Positions 42,853 through 52,363 of a stretch of DNA of 64,000 nt are shown in pieces. Source of the stretch: Neorhizobium huautlense (GTDB lineage: Bacteria; Pseudomonadota; Alphaproteobacteria; Rhizobiales; Rhizobiaceae). Within the stretch, counting starts at the first letter, position 1, and every line of letters starts with the position of its first letter. The stretch is taken from positions 62,001 through 126,000 of the forward strand of contig NZ_PVBM01000010.1 in assembly GCF_002968575.1 (NCBI RefSeq), written 5' to 3'. Below the pieces are notes generated by a model that made no database searches, was not told where the DNA came from, and saw only the letters and a list, made by a program, of their open reading frames with translations. The position numbers and the translations under genes were made by a program.

Positions 42853-45126
42853 ATGACGGAAGGCGTGACAGCGCCGATGGCCGAAAACGAGCCGGCAATG
42901 TCGGCGCAGGATCGGCGTGCTTCATTCGCGCTTCCCGGCCTTCTGCTTGCCGGCGGCGCGCTCATCTGCGCGTCCCTGACGCTCTTTGTCCTGCTCGGGC
43001 TGACGCCCATTGCGCCGAGCACAAACGTCGTCATCGCGTCTGCGGTCATCAATTCGCTTTTCATTTTGGGATTGATGTATCTGATCGGCCGCGAAGTGCT
43101 GCGGCTGGTAAAGGCACGTAATCGCGGCCGCGCTGCGGCGCGTCTGCATGTGCGCATCGTCGTCCTTTTTTCCATTGTTGCGATCACCCCGGCAGTGCTC
43201 GTGGCGATCTTCGCCAGCTTGACGTTGAATGTCGGTCTCGACCGCTGGTTTTCGCTCCGCACCCAGTCGATCGTGCAATCCTCTCAGGACGTCGCCCGCG
43301 CCTATATGCTTGAAAATGCAAGCTATCTTCAGGGGCAGACGGTCTCGATGTCGAACGACCTCGAGCGGAACCGCGCGATGTTTTACCTTGACCGCACGGG
43401 TTTTGTGGACCTGATGACCCGCCAGGCGCGGGGCCGCGGCATGTTGGGCGCTTTCCTGGTGCGCGAGGACGGTCAGGCCATCGTTCAGGCCGATATCAAG
43501 ACGGAAAAGCCGCTGCCGGCGATCCCTTCGGACGCGCTGCAAACCGCAGCGGCCGGCCAGCCGACGCTCATTCCGCCGGGCATCACCAACCTCGTCGGCG
43601 CCGTCATCAAGCTCGATTCCATCCAGGGCGCGTTCCTCTATACGATCCGGGCTGTCGATCCGAAGGTCATCGCGGCCATGCGGCTCATGGAGGAGAACAC
43701 GGCCGAATATCAGGCGATGGAAGCCGGCCGCACCTCGCTGCAGATCGCCTTCGCCGTGCTCTATCTCGGTTTCGCCCTGATCGTGTTACTGGCGGCGATC
43801 TGGACCGCGATCGCCGTCGCCGACCGCATCGTCCGGCCGATCCGGCTGCTGATCAGCGCAGCCGACAGCGTGGCAACGGGCAACCTCAACGTCGTCGTGC
43901 CGGTGCGTGCGGCGGATGGCGACGTCGGCAACCTGTCGCGCACTTTCAACAAGATGATTTCCCAGATCCGCAGCCAGCGCGACGAAATCCTCGAGGCGAA
44001 GGACGAGGTGGACGACCGCCGCAGGTTTATTGAGGCGGTGCTCTCCGGTGTCACGGCGGCCGTGATCGGTGTCGAAGAGGATCGGCGTATCACGATCGTC
44101 AATCCTTCCGCCGAAGAACTGCTCGGCGTTTCTGCCGAAGCTCTCATGGGCGAGAAGCTGCAGGACATCGCTCCTGAGATCGATCAGGTGCTGACGGAGG
44201 CGAGAAGCCGCGCCCGCGGCGATTTCCGGAAGCAGGTGAACCTGATACGCGGCGGCAAGGAACGGACGCTGTCCATGCAGGTGACGCGCGAGGAACAGCG
44301 CGCAGCGCAGGAATCCTATGTGGTGACGCTCGACGACATCACGGATCTGGTCATTGCCCAGCGTTCGACCGCATGGGCGGACGTGGCAAGACGTATCGCC
44401 CATGAGATCAAGAACCCGCTGACCCCGATCCAGCTGTCTGCCGAACGCCTGAAACGCCGGTACGGCAAGCAAATCGCCGACGACGACCGCGCAGTTTTCG
44501 ACCAGTGCACCGATACAATCGTTCGCCAGGTCGGCGATATCGGCCGTATGGTCGACGAGTTCTCTGCCTTCGCCCGCATGCCCAAACCCGCCAAGGAGGA
44601 AGCGGATCTGCGCGACATCCTGCGCGACGCGATCTTCTTGCGGGAAATGGGTACCACGCATGTGGATTTCGTTCGCGAGCTCGGAGACGAACCGCTCAAG
44701 GGCATGTTCGATTCGCGCATGCTGGGGCAGGCCTTCGGCAACCTCATCAAGAATGCAGTTGAAGCGATCGAAGCGGTGCCGAGCAGCGAAGAGCGCGACG
44801 GCCGCAAGGTCAAGGTGCGTTCGGTATTCGATGCCGCCCGCGATGCCTATGTCGTCGACATCATCGACAACGGCAGCGGCCTTCCGTCTGAAAACCGGCA
44901 TCGCATTCTCGAACCCTATATGACGATGCGCGAGAAGGGCACAGGCCTCGGACTCGCGATCGTCAAGAAGATCATTGAAGAACACGGCGGGCAGCTCGAA
45001 CTGCATGATGCGCCTGCCGATTTTGATCATGGCAAGGGCGCCATGATCAGGGTCCTGCTGCCGCATCTCCAACAGGCAGTCGTACCCGGAACAGATAATA
45101 GCAAGGAATTGGCATATGGCGTCTGA
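42853..45126 (+). CDS. ntrY: Membrane sensor histidine kinase NtrY
   Basis: The 757-residue kinase has three to four membrane segments in its first 300 residues (two near residues 25-85, one near 100-120, one near 295-325), a periplasmic sensor part, HAMP, PAS, and kinase domains. The H box is [25 protein letters not shown] (read as [12 protein letters not shown]), the N box is NLIKNAVEAIE and the G box is GTGLGLAIVKKIIEEHGG. NtrYX systems respond to nitrogen and, in Brucella, to low oxygen. The 3' end overlaps ntrX by 11 bases. A separate promoter may lie in the 231-base gap after ntrC. Confidence 0.97.
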   Translation: MTEGVTAPMAENEPAMSAQDRRASFALPGLLLAGGALICASLTLFVLLGLTPIAPSTNVVIASAVINSLFILGLMYLIGREVLRLVKARNRGRAAARLHVRIVVLFSIVAITPAVLVAIFASLTLNVGLDRWFSLRTQSIVQSSQDVARAYMLENASYLQGQTVSMSNDLERNRAMFYLDRTGFVDLMTRQARGRGMLGAFLVREDGQAIVQADIKTEKPLPAIPSDALQTAAAGQPTLIPPGITNLVGAVIKLDSIQGAFLYTIRAVDPKVIAAMRLMEENTAEYQAMEAGRTSLQIAFAVLYLGFALIVLLAAIWTAIAVADRIVRPIRLLISAADSVATGNLNVVVPVRAADGDVGNLSRTFNKMISQIRSQRDEILEAKDEVDDRRRFIEAVLSGVTAAVIGVEEDRRITIVNPSAEELLGVSAEALMGEKLQDIAPEIDQVLTEARSRARGDFRKQVNLIRGGKERTLSMQVTREEQRAAQESYVVTLDDITDLVIAQRSTAWADVARRIAHEIKNPLTPIQLSAERLKRRYGKQIADDDRAVFDQCTDTIVRQVGDIGRMVDEFSAFARMPKPAKEEADLRDILRDAIFLREMGTTHVDFVRELGDEPLKGMFDSRMLGQAFGNLIKNAVEAIEAVPSSEERDGRKVKVRSVFDAARDAYVVDIIDNGSGLPSENRHRILEPYMTMREKGTGLGLAIVKKIIEEHGGQLELHDAPADFDHGKGAMIRVLLPHLQQAVVPGTDNSKELAYGV

Positions 45127-46480
45127 TATTCTGGTCGTGGATGACGAGGCAGACATTCGCGAAATCGTTTCAGGTATTCTCTCCGACGAAGGTCACGAGA
45201 CCCGCACCGCGCACGACAGCGACAGTGCGCTTGCCACCATTTCCGATCGCGTGCCGCGGCTTGTTTTCCTCGATATCTGGATGCAGGGTTCCAAGCTGGA
45301 TGGCCTGGCGCTGCTCGACGAGATCAAGAGCCGCCACCCGGATCTACCAGTGGTCATGATTTCCGGCCACGGCAATATCGAAACGGCCGTTTCAGCCATC
45401 AAGCGCGGTGCCTTCGATTTCATCGAGAAGCCTTTCAAGGCGGACCGTTTGATCCTGATCGCCGAGCGGGCGCTGGAAAATTCAAAGCTGAAGCGTGAGG
45501 TCACCGAACTCAAGAAGCGCGCCGGCGATGCGGCCGAACTGGTGGGTACCTCGGTGGCCGTTTCGCAGCTCCGCCAGACGATCGAAAAGGTATCGCCCAC
45601 CAACAGCCGCATCATGATCCTCGGTCCGTCCGGCTCCGGCAAGGAACTGGTCGCGCGCATGGTCCACAAGAAGTCTAGCCGTTCGGGCGGGCCTTTCGTG
45701 GCGCTCAATGCCGCGACGATTACCCCGGATCGAATGGAGATCGCTCTTTTCGGCACGGAGGGCGGTCCCGGTCAACCGCGCAAGATCGGTGCACTGGAAG
45801 AGGCTCATCGCGGTATTCTTTATCTCGACGAAATAGGGGAGATGCCGCGTGAGACGCAGAACAAGATCCTGCGCGTCCTCGTCGACCAGCAATTCGAGCG
45901 CGTGGGCGGGTCCAAACGGGTCAAGGTCGATGTCCGCATCATCTCCTCGACCGCCTACAATCTCGAAAACCTGATCGCTGACGGATCCTTCCGCGAGGAC
46001 CTCTATCACCGCCTTGCCGTGGTGCCGGTCAAGGTGCCGGCGCTTGCCGAGCGTCGCGAAGACATTCCTTTCCTGGTGGATATGTTCATGCGGCAGATTT
46101 CCGAACAGGCCGGCATCCGTCCGCGCAGGATCGGAGAGGATGCCATGGCGGTTCTCCAGGCGCATGACTGGCCGGGAAATATCCGCCAGCTTCGAAACAA
46201 TATCGAGCGGTTGATGATTCTCGCCCGCACCGACGGGCCGGACACGGCGATCTCGGCCGATATGCTGCCGACCGACCTCGGCGACATGCTGCCCAAGGTG
46301 GCGGGCAAGGGTGACTATCACATCATGACCCTGCCGCTGCGCGAAGCACGTGAAATGTTTGAGCGCGACTATCTGATTGCCCAGATCAACCGCTTCGGCG
46401 GCAACATTTCCCGTACTGCGGAGTTCGTCGGGATGGAACGTTCGGCATTGCACCGCAAGCTCAAGTCGCTGGGCGTCTGA
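45116..46480 (+). CDS. ntrX: Response regulator NtrX lacking the GAFTGA loop
   Basis: The 454-residue regulator has a receiver domain (D53 in FLDIWM, K105 in EKPF), an AAA+ domain with Walker A LGPSGSGKELVA (residues 169-180) and LYLDEIGEMP as Walker B, and a C-terminal Fis-type helix-turn-helix (NISRTAEFVGMERSALHRK). Where NtrC has GAFTGA, NtrX reads FGTEGGPGQPRKIGALEE (residues 212-229), so the sigma-54 contact loop is missing. It probably acts with sigma-70-type polymerase or as a repressor, as reported for related NtrX proteins. It is the partner of NtrY, with which it overlaps by 11 bases. Confidence 0.97.
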   Translation: MASDILVVDDEADIREIVSGILSDEGHETRTAHDSDSALATISDRVPRLVFLDIWMQGSKLDGLALLDEIKSRHPDLPVVMISGHGNIETAVSAIKRGAFDFIEKPFKADRLILIAERALENSKLKREVTELKKRAGDAAELVGTSVAVSQLRQTIEKVSPTNSRIMILGPSGSGKELVARMVHKKSSRSGGPFVALNAATITPDRMEIALFGTEGGPGQPRKIGALEEAHRGILYLDEIGEMPRETQNKILRVLVDQQFERVGGSKRVKVDVRIISSTAYNLENLIADGSFREDLYHRLAVVPVKVPALAERREDIPFLVDMFMRQISEQAGIRPRRIGEDAMAVLQAHDWPGNIRQLRNNIERLMILARTDGPDTAISADMLPTDLGDMLPKVAGKGDYHIMTLPLREAREMFERDYLIAQINRFGGNISRTAEFVGMERSALHRKLKSLGV

Positions 46481-46513
46481 CCGAAAGTCCTGATCGATGA
46501 GAGTTAGTGACCG

Positions 46514-47890
46514 ATGAAAGTCATCATATGCGGCGCGGGGCAGGTGGGTTACGGCATCGCGGAACGGCTGTCGCAGGAGGACAATGACGTCTCCGTCATC
46601 GACACGTCCGCGTCGCTGATTGCGGCGATCACCGAAACCCTCGACGTGAAAGGTTATGTCGGCCACGGCGCGCATCCGGACATGCTGGAAAAGGCCGGCG
46701 CCGAAGATGCCGACATGATCATCGCCGTCACGCTTTACGACGAGGTCAACATCGTCGCCTGCGAGGTGGCCCACGCGCTTTTTTCGGTGCCGACCAAGAT
46801 AGCGCGCATCCGGGCCCAGAGTTATCTGAAGCCGGAATATGCCGATCTCTTTAGCCGCCAGAACATGTCAATCGACGTGACGATCTCGCCGGAGATCGAA
46901 GTCGGCAAGATGGTGCTGCGCCGCATCTCCTTCCCCGGCGCCACGGATGTCGCCCGGTTTGCCGAGGACCATATCGCCATGGTGGCGATCGAATGCATGG
47001 AGGATTGCCCCGTCATCGCCACCCCACTGCACCAGCTGTCCGATCTCTTCCCGGATCTGATGGCGACAGTGGCCGGCATCTTCCGCAATGGGCGCCTGGC
47101 GGTCGCCCGGTCATCGGACGAGCTGAACGTCGGCGACCTCGCCTATGTCATCTGCCAGCGTGAACATGTCCGCCGGACGCTCGGGCTCTTCGGCCATGAG
47201 GAGCAGGAGGCACGCCGCATCATCATCGCCGGTGGCGGCAATATCGGCCACTTCGTCGCCAGCACGATCGAGGAGCATCAACCGAGGACGCGGCTGAAGA
47301 TCATCGAAAGCGATCGCGAACGGGCGGCGGCAGTATCGGAAAAGCTGCGCAACACCATCGTCCTGCACGGTTCGGCGCTCGACCAGAATATTCTGGCCCA
47401 GGCCGATATCCAGGACACCGACCTGATGGTGATGCTGACCAACAACGACCAGATCAACATTTTGGGGGCGGTGCTCGGAAAATCGCTTGGCTGCAAGTCG
47501 AACCTCGTTCTGATCAATTCCACGTCCCTCCACAACCTTACCGATTCGGTGGGCATCGATGCGCAGATCAATCCGCGAGCGGTCACCATCTCCCGTGTCC
47601 TGCAGCACGTCAGGAAGGGTCGCATCCGCTCCGTCTATGCGGTTCAGAAGGGCGCTGCGGAAGTGATCGAGGCGGAAGCGCTTGAAACCTCGCCCCTCGT
47701 CGGCCGGCCGTTCCGGGAACTCGATCTGCCCGAGGGAATCCGCATCGGGGCTATCTATCGTGGCGGCACGGTCATTCGCCCGAACGGCGACACCAAGATC
47801 AAGGCGCGCGACCGGGTGGTGCTCTTTGCGACGGCCGAGGCGGTGCGGGACGTGGAGCAGCTTTTCCGGGTTTCGATCCAGTATTTCTGA
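46514..47890 (+). CDS. trkA: Trk potassium uptake system protein TrkA
   Basis: The 458-residue peripheral protein has two RCK (TrkA-N/TrkA-C) halves, each with a nucleotide-binding Rossmann motif: IICGAGQVGYGIAERLS at the N-terminus and IIIAGGGNIGHFVAS near residue 235. It gates Trk-type potassium transporters encoded elsewhere. Rhizobial ntr regions typically contain trkA after ntrX, as here with a 33-base gap, so it is probably in the ntrYX transcript. Confidence 0.96.
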   Translation: MKVIICGAGQVGYGIAERLSQEDNDVSVIDTSASLIAAITETLDVKGYVGHGAHPDMLEKAGAEDADMIIAVTLYDEVNIVACEVAHALFSVPTKIARIRAQSYLKPEYADLFSRQNMSIDVTISPEIEVGKMVLRRISFPGATDVARFAEDHIAMVAIECMEDCPVIATPLHQLSDLFPDLMATVAGIFRNGRLAVARSSDELNVGDLAYVICQREHVRRTLGLFGHEEQEARRIIIAGGGNIGHFVASTIEEHQPRTRLKIIESDRERAAAVSEKLRNTIVLHGSALDQNILAQADIQDTDLMVMLTNNDQINILGAVLGKSLGCKSNLVLINSTSLHNLTDSVGIDAQINPRAVTISRVLQHVRKGRIRSVYAVQKGAAEVIEAEALETSPLVGRPFRELDLPEGIRIGAIYRGGTVIRPNGDTKIKARDRVVLFATAEAVRDVEQLFRVSIQYF

Positions 47891-47909
47891 TTTTTCGAGG
47901 GGACGACCA

Positions 47910-48773
47910 ATGTCGAGAATTGCGTACGTGAACGGCCAGTATGTCCGCCAATCCGAAGCGGCCGTGCATGTGGAGGACCGCGGCTTCCAGTTCGCAGACG
48001 GCGTCTACGAAGTCTGCGAAGTCCGCCATGGCATGATCGTCGACCTGACGCGGCACCTGAACCGCCTCGACCGGTCGCTGCGGGAATTGAGCATGGCGCA
48101 GCCGATGAGCCGCGCAGCACTCACCTTCGTCATCCGCGAGGTTCTCCGCCGCAACCGGGTCAGGAACGGCATCTTCTATCTGCAGGTGACGCGCGGCGCG
48201 GCCAGGCGCGACCACTATTTCCCCGCGGACGGCACGCCGCCGACGATCACGATCACCGCCAAAAGCACCGACCCGGCCGTTTCTGCGAAGAAATACGCCA
48301 ATGGCATCAAGGTGATCACGGTTCCGGAAAACCGCTGGGATCGCGTCGACATCAAGACGGTTGGGCTCCTGCCGAATGTGCTCGCCAAACAGCAGGCGAA
48401 GGAAACCGGCGCCCAGGACGCGATTTTCGTGGACCGTAAAGGCATTGTGATGGAGGGGGCGTCTTCCAACGTCTGGATCGTCACGCCGGACGGCGAACTC
48501 CTTACCCGTCCCGCAGAGCACGGCATCCTGAAGGGGATCACACGCACGACGCTGATCGATGTGGCGGAAAAGCTCGCATTGAAGGTTGTCGAACGGGAGT
48601 TCCGGGTGGACGAGATGATGGCTGCGCGCGAGGTCTTTTTCACCTCCGCGACCGGCATCTGCGTGCCGATCGTCGAAGTCGACGGAAAGCCCATTGCCAA
48701 CGGTCATCCCGGTACCGTTTCGGGCAGCATTCGCGACGCCTTTTTCGACATTGCGGAAAAGACGGCGATTTGA
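47910..48773 (+). CDS. dat: D-amino-acid transaminase
   Basis: The 287-residue PLP enzyme of fold type IV interconverts D-amino acids and keto acids (e.g. D-alanine and D-glutamate). The start ATG at 47910 follows GAGGGGACGA; the earlier frame overlaps trkA and looks unreal. Motifs include VEDRGFQFADGVYEV, the region around the PLP lysine in IKTVGLLPNVLAKQ, and GASSNVWIV. It lies 19 bases after trkA. Branched-chain aminotransferase activity is a possible alternative, but the length and motifs favour Dat. Confidence 0.9.
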   Translation: MSRIAYVNGQYVRQSEAAVHVEDRGFQFADGVYEVCEVRHGMIVDLTRHLNRLDRSLRELSMAQPMSRAALTFVIREVLRRNRVRNGIFYLQVTRGAARRDHYFPADGTPPTITITAKSTDPAVSAKKYANGIKVITVPENRWDRVDIKTVGLLPNVLAKQQAKETGAQDAIFVDRKGIVMEGASSNVWIVTPDGELLTRPAEHGILKGITRTTLIDVAEKLALKVVEREFRVDEMMAAREVFFTSATGICVPIVEVDGKPIANGHPGTVSGSIRDAFFDIAEKTAI

Positions 48774-48880
48774 TAACCAGACAATCAGGGGGAAGGGAAT
48801 ACGAGGGCATTCCCGGTCGTCTCTTAAAAGCTTGATCATGTCCCGGCTCATTGACCGGCAAAAAAGAAAGAAGCGGCGCT

Positions 48881-49123
48881 ATGGCGGAACGTTCTCAGAA
48901 CCTGCAGGATTTATTTCTCAATACCGTTCGCAAGCAGAAGATTTCCCTGACGATATTCCTGATCAACGGGGTCAAGCTCACGGGCGTCGTCACGTCGTTT
49001 GACAACTTCTGTGTCCTTCTCCGCCGTGACGGCCACTCGCAACTCGTGTATAAGCACGCGATATCGACCATCATGCCGGGCCAGCCGATGCAGATGTTCG
49101 AAAGCGAAGAGAGCGCCGCCTAA
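48881..49123 (+). CDS. hfq: RNA chaperone Hfq
   Basis: The 80-residue protein is the Sm-like RNA chaperone that pairs small RNAs with mRNAs. Sm1 ([23 protein letters not shown] in its parts) and Sm2 ([10 protein letters not shown]) are intact. The ATG at 48881 gives the length usual in rhizobia; the upstream open frame is basic and atypical. It precedes hflX as in most proteobacteria. Confidence 0.98.
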   Translation: MAERSQNLQDLFLNTVRKQKISLTIFLINGVKLTGVVTSFDNFCVLLRRDGHSQLVYKHAISTIMPGQPMQMFESEESAA

Positions 49124-49197
49124 CAGGACGAACCGAAATAACCCGCGATACCTCGAACGAATCTCTGGTCCCGGAAGCTGAAAAGCGCCGGGACGAT

Positions 49198-50538
49198 ATG
49201 CGCGCAGCTGTGATCGTGCCGGTTCTCAAACAGGCACGGTCGAGGGGCGGGCAGGGCGATTCGTCGGCTGCCCCCGCGCCGCAGCGCTCCAGTGAAGCCC
49301 GTCTCGAAGAGGCGATCGGCCTTGCCAGGGCCATCGATCTGGAGATCGTGGAAGGGCTGATCGTGCCGATCAGCCAGCCGCGTCCGGCCACCCTCATGGG
49401 CACCGGCAAGATCGAGGAGATCAAGGCGCTGCTTGACGAGAAGGATGCCGGCCTCGTCATCGTGGACCATCCGCTCACTCCGGTGCAGCAGCGCAATCTC
49501 GAAAAGGAGCTCGGCGCCAAGGTCATCGACCGCACCGGCCTCATTCTCGAAATCTTCGGCCGCCGCGCCTCCACCAAGGAAGGCACGCTGCAGGTCGATC
49601 TGGCGCATCTCAACTACCAGAAGGGCCGCCTCGTCCGTAGCTGGACCCACCTCGAACGCCAGCGCGGCGGCGCCGGCTTCATGGGCGGCCCCGGTGAAAC
49701 GCAGATCGAGGCTGACCGCCGGCTTCTGCAGGAGCGCATCGTCAGGCTGGAGCGCGAGCTCGAACAGGTGGTGCGGACCCGCCAGCTCCACCGGGCCAAG
49801 CGCCGCAAAGTGCCTCACCCGATCGTTGCGCTGGTGGGTTATACCAACGCGGGAAAATCGACGCTGTTCAACCGCATTACCGGGGCCGGCGTGCTGGCCG
49901 AGGACATGTTGTTTGCGACGCTCGACCCGACATTGCGCCGTATGAAGCTGCCGCATGGCCGAACGGTGATCCTTTCCGATACGGTCGGTTTCATCTCCGA
50001 TCTGCCGACTCATCTGGTCGCCGCTTTCCGCGCGACGCTCGAAGAAGTGCTGGAAGCGGACCTAATCCTGCATGTGCGCGACATGTCCGATCCGGACAAT
50101 GCGGCCCAGGCCGGCGACGTATTGCGCATTCTTTCCGATCTCGGAATCGACGAGAAGGAAGGCGCCGAGCGCATCATCGAAGTCTGGAACAAGATCGACC
50201 GGCTCGATCCGGAAGCCCATGAGGCGATTGCGGACAGGGCTGTAAGCCGTGAAAACGTCATGGCTGTCTCGGCGATTACGGGAGAGGGCATCGATGCGCT
50301 GATGGCCGAGATCGCCAGGCGTCTTTCCGGCGTGCTCACCGAAACCACGATCACCATTCCCGCTGCAAAGCTTGCTGTCGTTTCCTGGGTCTATAATAAT
50401 TCCATCGTCGATGACCGGCAGGATAACGAAGACGGATCCGTCACGCTTGACGTGCGCATGTCGGAGGCCCAGGCCGCCGAGCTGGAACGCAAGCTCGGCA
50501 ACGGTCCTAAGCCGGCGAAAGAGGATTGGGAAAGATAA
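49198..50538 (+). CDS. hflX: GTPase HflX
   Basis: The 446-residue GTPase binds the 50S subunit and splits or rescues stalled ribosomes in stress. It has an N-terminal HflX domain (RPATLMGTGKIEEIK), a glycine-rich segment RQRGGAGFMGGPGETQIE, and the G domain with P-loop VGYTNAGKSTLFNRIT, DTVGF and NKIDRL. The first ATG is at 49198, but the frame is open back to the end of hfq and contains credible coding (NESLVPEAEKRRDD), so the true start may be an upstream CTG/ATA-type codon or the N-terminus may be shorter. Confidence 0.95.
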   Translation: MRAAVIVPVLKQARSRGGQGDSSAAPAPQRSSEARLEEAIGLARAIDLEIVEGLIVPISQPRPATLMGTGKIEEIKALLDEKDAGLVIVDHPLTPVQQRNLEKELGAKVIDRTGLILEIFGRRASTKEGTLQVDLAHLNYQKGRLVRSWTHLERQRGGAGFMGGPGETQIEADRRLLQERIVRLERELEQVVRTRQLHRAKRRKVPHPIVALVGYTNAGKSTLFNRITGAGVLAEDMLFATLDPTLRRMKLPHGRTVILSDTVGFISDLPTHLVAAFRATLEEVLEADLILHVRDMSDPDNAAQAGDVLRILSDLGIDEKEGAERIIEVWNKIDRLDPEAHEAIADRAVSRENVMAVSAITGEGIDALMAEIARRLSGVLTETTITIPAAKLAVVSWVYNNSIVDDRQDNEDGSVTLDVRMSEAQAAELERKLGNGPKPAKEDWER

Positions 50539-50570
50539 AAGCATGCTCCCGAGGCGGCGGGAGCATGCTT
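50539..50570 (+). terminator. Terminator after hflX (bidirectional)
   Basis: AAGCATGCTCCCG at 50539-50551 pairs with CGGGAGCATGCTT at 50558-50570 around six bases. It begins right after the hflX stop and also lies downstream of the convergent 50620-51279 gene. The plus-strand side has only CTTCTGC after it, so the U-tract is weak. Confidence 0.8.
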
Positions 50571-50619
50571 CTGCACGCCGGAGTTTCAGTTCCCCGGCGT
50601 CTCAGCTTCTTGATCGGGA

Positions 50620-51279
50620 CTATTCGCTGTCTACTGCCGCCTGCTCGTCGAGCGTATCGCGGACCTGGTCGATCTTGCCCTCGGCCGTCCCGACGCCCAA
50701 CACATCCTTTGCCCAATCGAGCGTTTTGTCGGTGACAGGCTGGCCGGTGAACTCGCCGAGCGCATCGCGCAGCGCCTCGTCACCCAGAACCGGATCGTCG
50801 ATCGTCGGGGCCACGCCCATGTCGATCTCGTATTGTGCGTAATCGCGAACATAGGCGGATATCGCGGTCATCCGCGGATCGCTGGTGTTCAGATAGGCGT
50901 TGTAGTTTCTTTTCAGCGAATTGAGGCCCTTGAGTTCGGATGGCGCCGGAGACGCGGCTGCGGACTTCTTCGTCTGCTTGTCTTCGGCATCCCGCCGGGC
51001 GTTTTCCTTCTGCGTCTGGCCTTTCGTGGATGAGGCGCCCTTGTCCTCCTTGGCGTCCGACTTGCCGGAATTGCTATGGCCGGAGTTGCCGTGATCGGAG
51101 TTTCCGTGACCGCCGCCACCGCCGTTGCCGCCGCCATTGCCTCCACCGCCGCCATTGCCGCCGCCGTCACCACCCTTGGCCCATACCATGTCGGAGAAAC
51201 CCGTCAGATGAGCGCCGGTCGTAGCGGTCGATAGCATGAGAGCGACCGCTGCAGTCGCCAAAAAACCGTTCCTGTTCAT
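50620..51279 (-). CDS. Hypothetical secreted protein with Gly/Asn/His-rich segment
   Basis: The 219-residue protein has a signal peptide (MNRNGFLATAAVALMLSTAT, cleaved near GAHLTG), then a low-complexity glycine/asparagine region with His-Gly-Asn-Ser repeats (residues about 35-75), a charged Lys/Glu/Asp part, and a globular C-terminal third beginning LKGLNSLKRNYNAYLNTSDP. I do not recognise a characterised family; similar repeat-rich exported proteins are frequent in rhizobia. Metal binding by the His-rich stretch is conceivable but unproven. It is alone between hflX (convergent) and mazG (same strand, 213 bases upstream). Confidence 0.75.
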   Translation of the reverse strand: MNRNGFLATAAVALMLSTATTGAHLTGFSDMVWAKGGDGGGNGGGGGNGGGNGGGGGHGNSDHGNSGHSNSGKSDAKEDKGASSTKGQTQKENARRDAEDKQTKKSAAASPAPSELKGLNSLKRNYNAYLNTSDPRMTAISAYVRDYAQYEIDMGVAPTIDDPVLGDEALRDALGEFTGQPVTDKTLDWAKDVLGVGTAEGKIDQVRDTLDEQAAVDSE

Positions 51280-51492
51280 TGGTATTTCCTCGCATTATGA
51301 ATCGCAACCGAGATTGCCTGTAGAGGGACCTTCCGGTTGTTTTCAGGAAAATGCTACCGGCCTAGGACCAATGCGGGGTGGACTAGCCCATAAGTCCTAG
51401 ATCGCCGTAGGGCTTTGGTCCCGGGTGGGAGGCGGGAATCGATGTGGTGCGGGAGGAGTCATGCCCGACCTGAGGACTTTGGGCGGCCTCCG

Positions 51493-52344
51493 TCACCCGA
51501 TTTCCCGCTCGATTGCTTTCGCCGCTTGCCAGAGCTCTTCCATTTGCTCCAGGGTTGCCGCATCGAGCGATTGACTCGACTTTTCAAGCTCCGTCTCGAT
51601 GTAACTGAATCGCCGTCGGAATTTCGTGTTGGTGCCCCGCAGTGCATCTTCCGGATCAGCTTTCACATGGCGGCCGATATTGACGAGTGCAAAGATGAGG
51701 TCCCCAAGTTCATCGGCGACCTTGTCGCGTTCTCCGCCGCGCAGCGCCTCGCGCAACTCGCCGATCTCTTCCTCGATCTTGTCGAGGATCGGTTCGGCCT
51801 CGGACCAGTCGAAGCCCACCTTCGCGGCTTGGCTCTGCAGCTTCAACGCCTCCGTCAGTGCCGGCTGGCTGCGGTGTACGCCGCTCAGAAAGCCACGCTT
51901 GAAGTCGTCGGTTGCCCTCGGCCCTGCGGTGAGCGCGCGTTTGGCGTGCCGCTCGGCCCGCTCGCGTTTTTCCTCCGCCTTGATGTCGTCCCACTGCGCC
52001 TTCACGGCATCGGGTGTGTCGGCATTCGATCGGGCGAAGACGTGAGGGTGCCGACGGATCATCTTTTTCGTGATCGCCTCGACCACATCGCCGAACGAGA
52101 ATTCCCCGGCTTCCTCCGCCATACGGGCATGGAAGACGACCTGAAGCAGTAGATCTCCCAGTTCCTCGCATAGATCGTCCATGTCGTTGCGCTCGATCGC
52201 GTCGGCGACCTCATAGGCCTCTTCGATCGTATAGGGCTTGATGGTCGAGAAATTCTGCTCGAGATCCCACGGGCAGCCGGTGCCGGGTGTGCGCAGCGCC
52301 GCCATGATCTCGATCAGCCGCGAAATGTCCTTCGATGGTTTCAT
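51493..52344 (-). CDS. mazG: Nucleoside triphosphate pyrophosphohydrolase MazG
   Basis: The 283-residue protein has two MazG domains. The N-terminal one shows the all-alpha NTP pyrophosphatase motif TIEEAYEVADAI and EELGDLLLQVVFHARMAEE; the C-terminal one repeats it as KIEEEIGELREAL and DELGDLIFALVNIGRH. MazG hydrolyses noncanonical or alarmone-related NTPs to NMP and pyrophosphate. CPWDLEQNF at the N-terminus is also characteristic. It follows the deaminase gene by 19 bases on the same strand, and both may clean up nucleotides. Confidence 0.96.
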   Translation of the reverse strand: MKPSKDISRLIEIMAALRTPGTGCPWDLEQNFSTIKPYTIEEAYEVADAIERNDMDDLCEELGDLLLQVVFHARMAEEAGEFSFGDVVEAITKKMIRRHPHVFARSNADTPDAVKAQWDDIKAEEKRERAERHAKRALTAGPRATDDFKRGFLSGVHRSQPALTEALKLQSQAAKVGFDWSEAEPILDKIEEEIGELREALRGGERDKVADELGDLIFALVNIGRHVKADPEDALRGTNTKFRRRFSYIETELEKSSQSLDAATLEQMEELWQAAKAIEREIG

Positions 52345-52363
52345 TGGAAAAATTCCCTGACGC

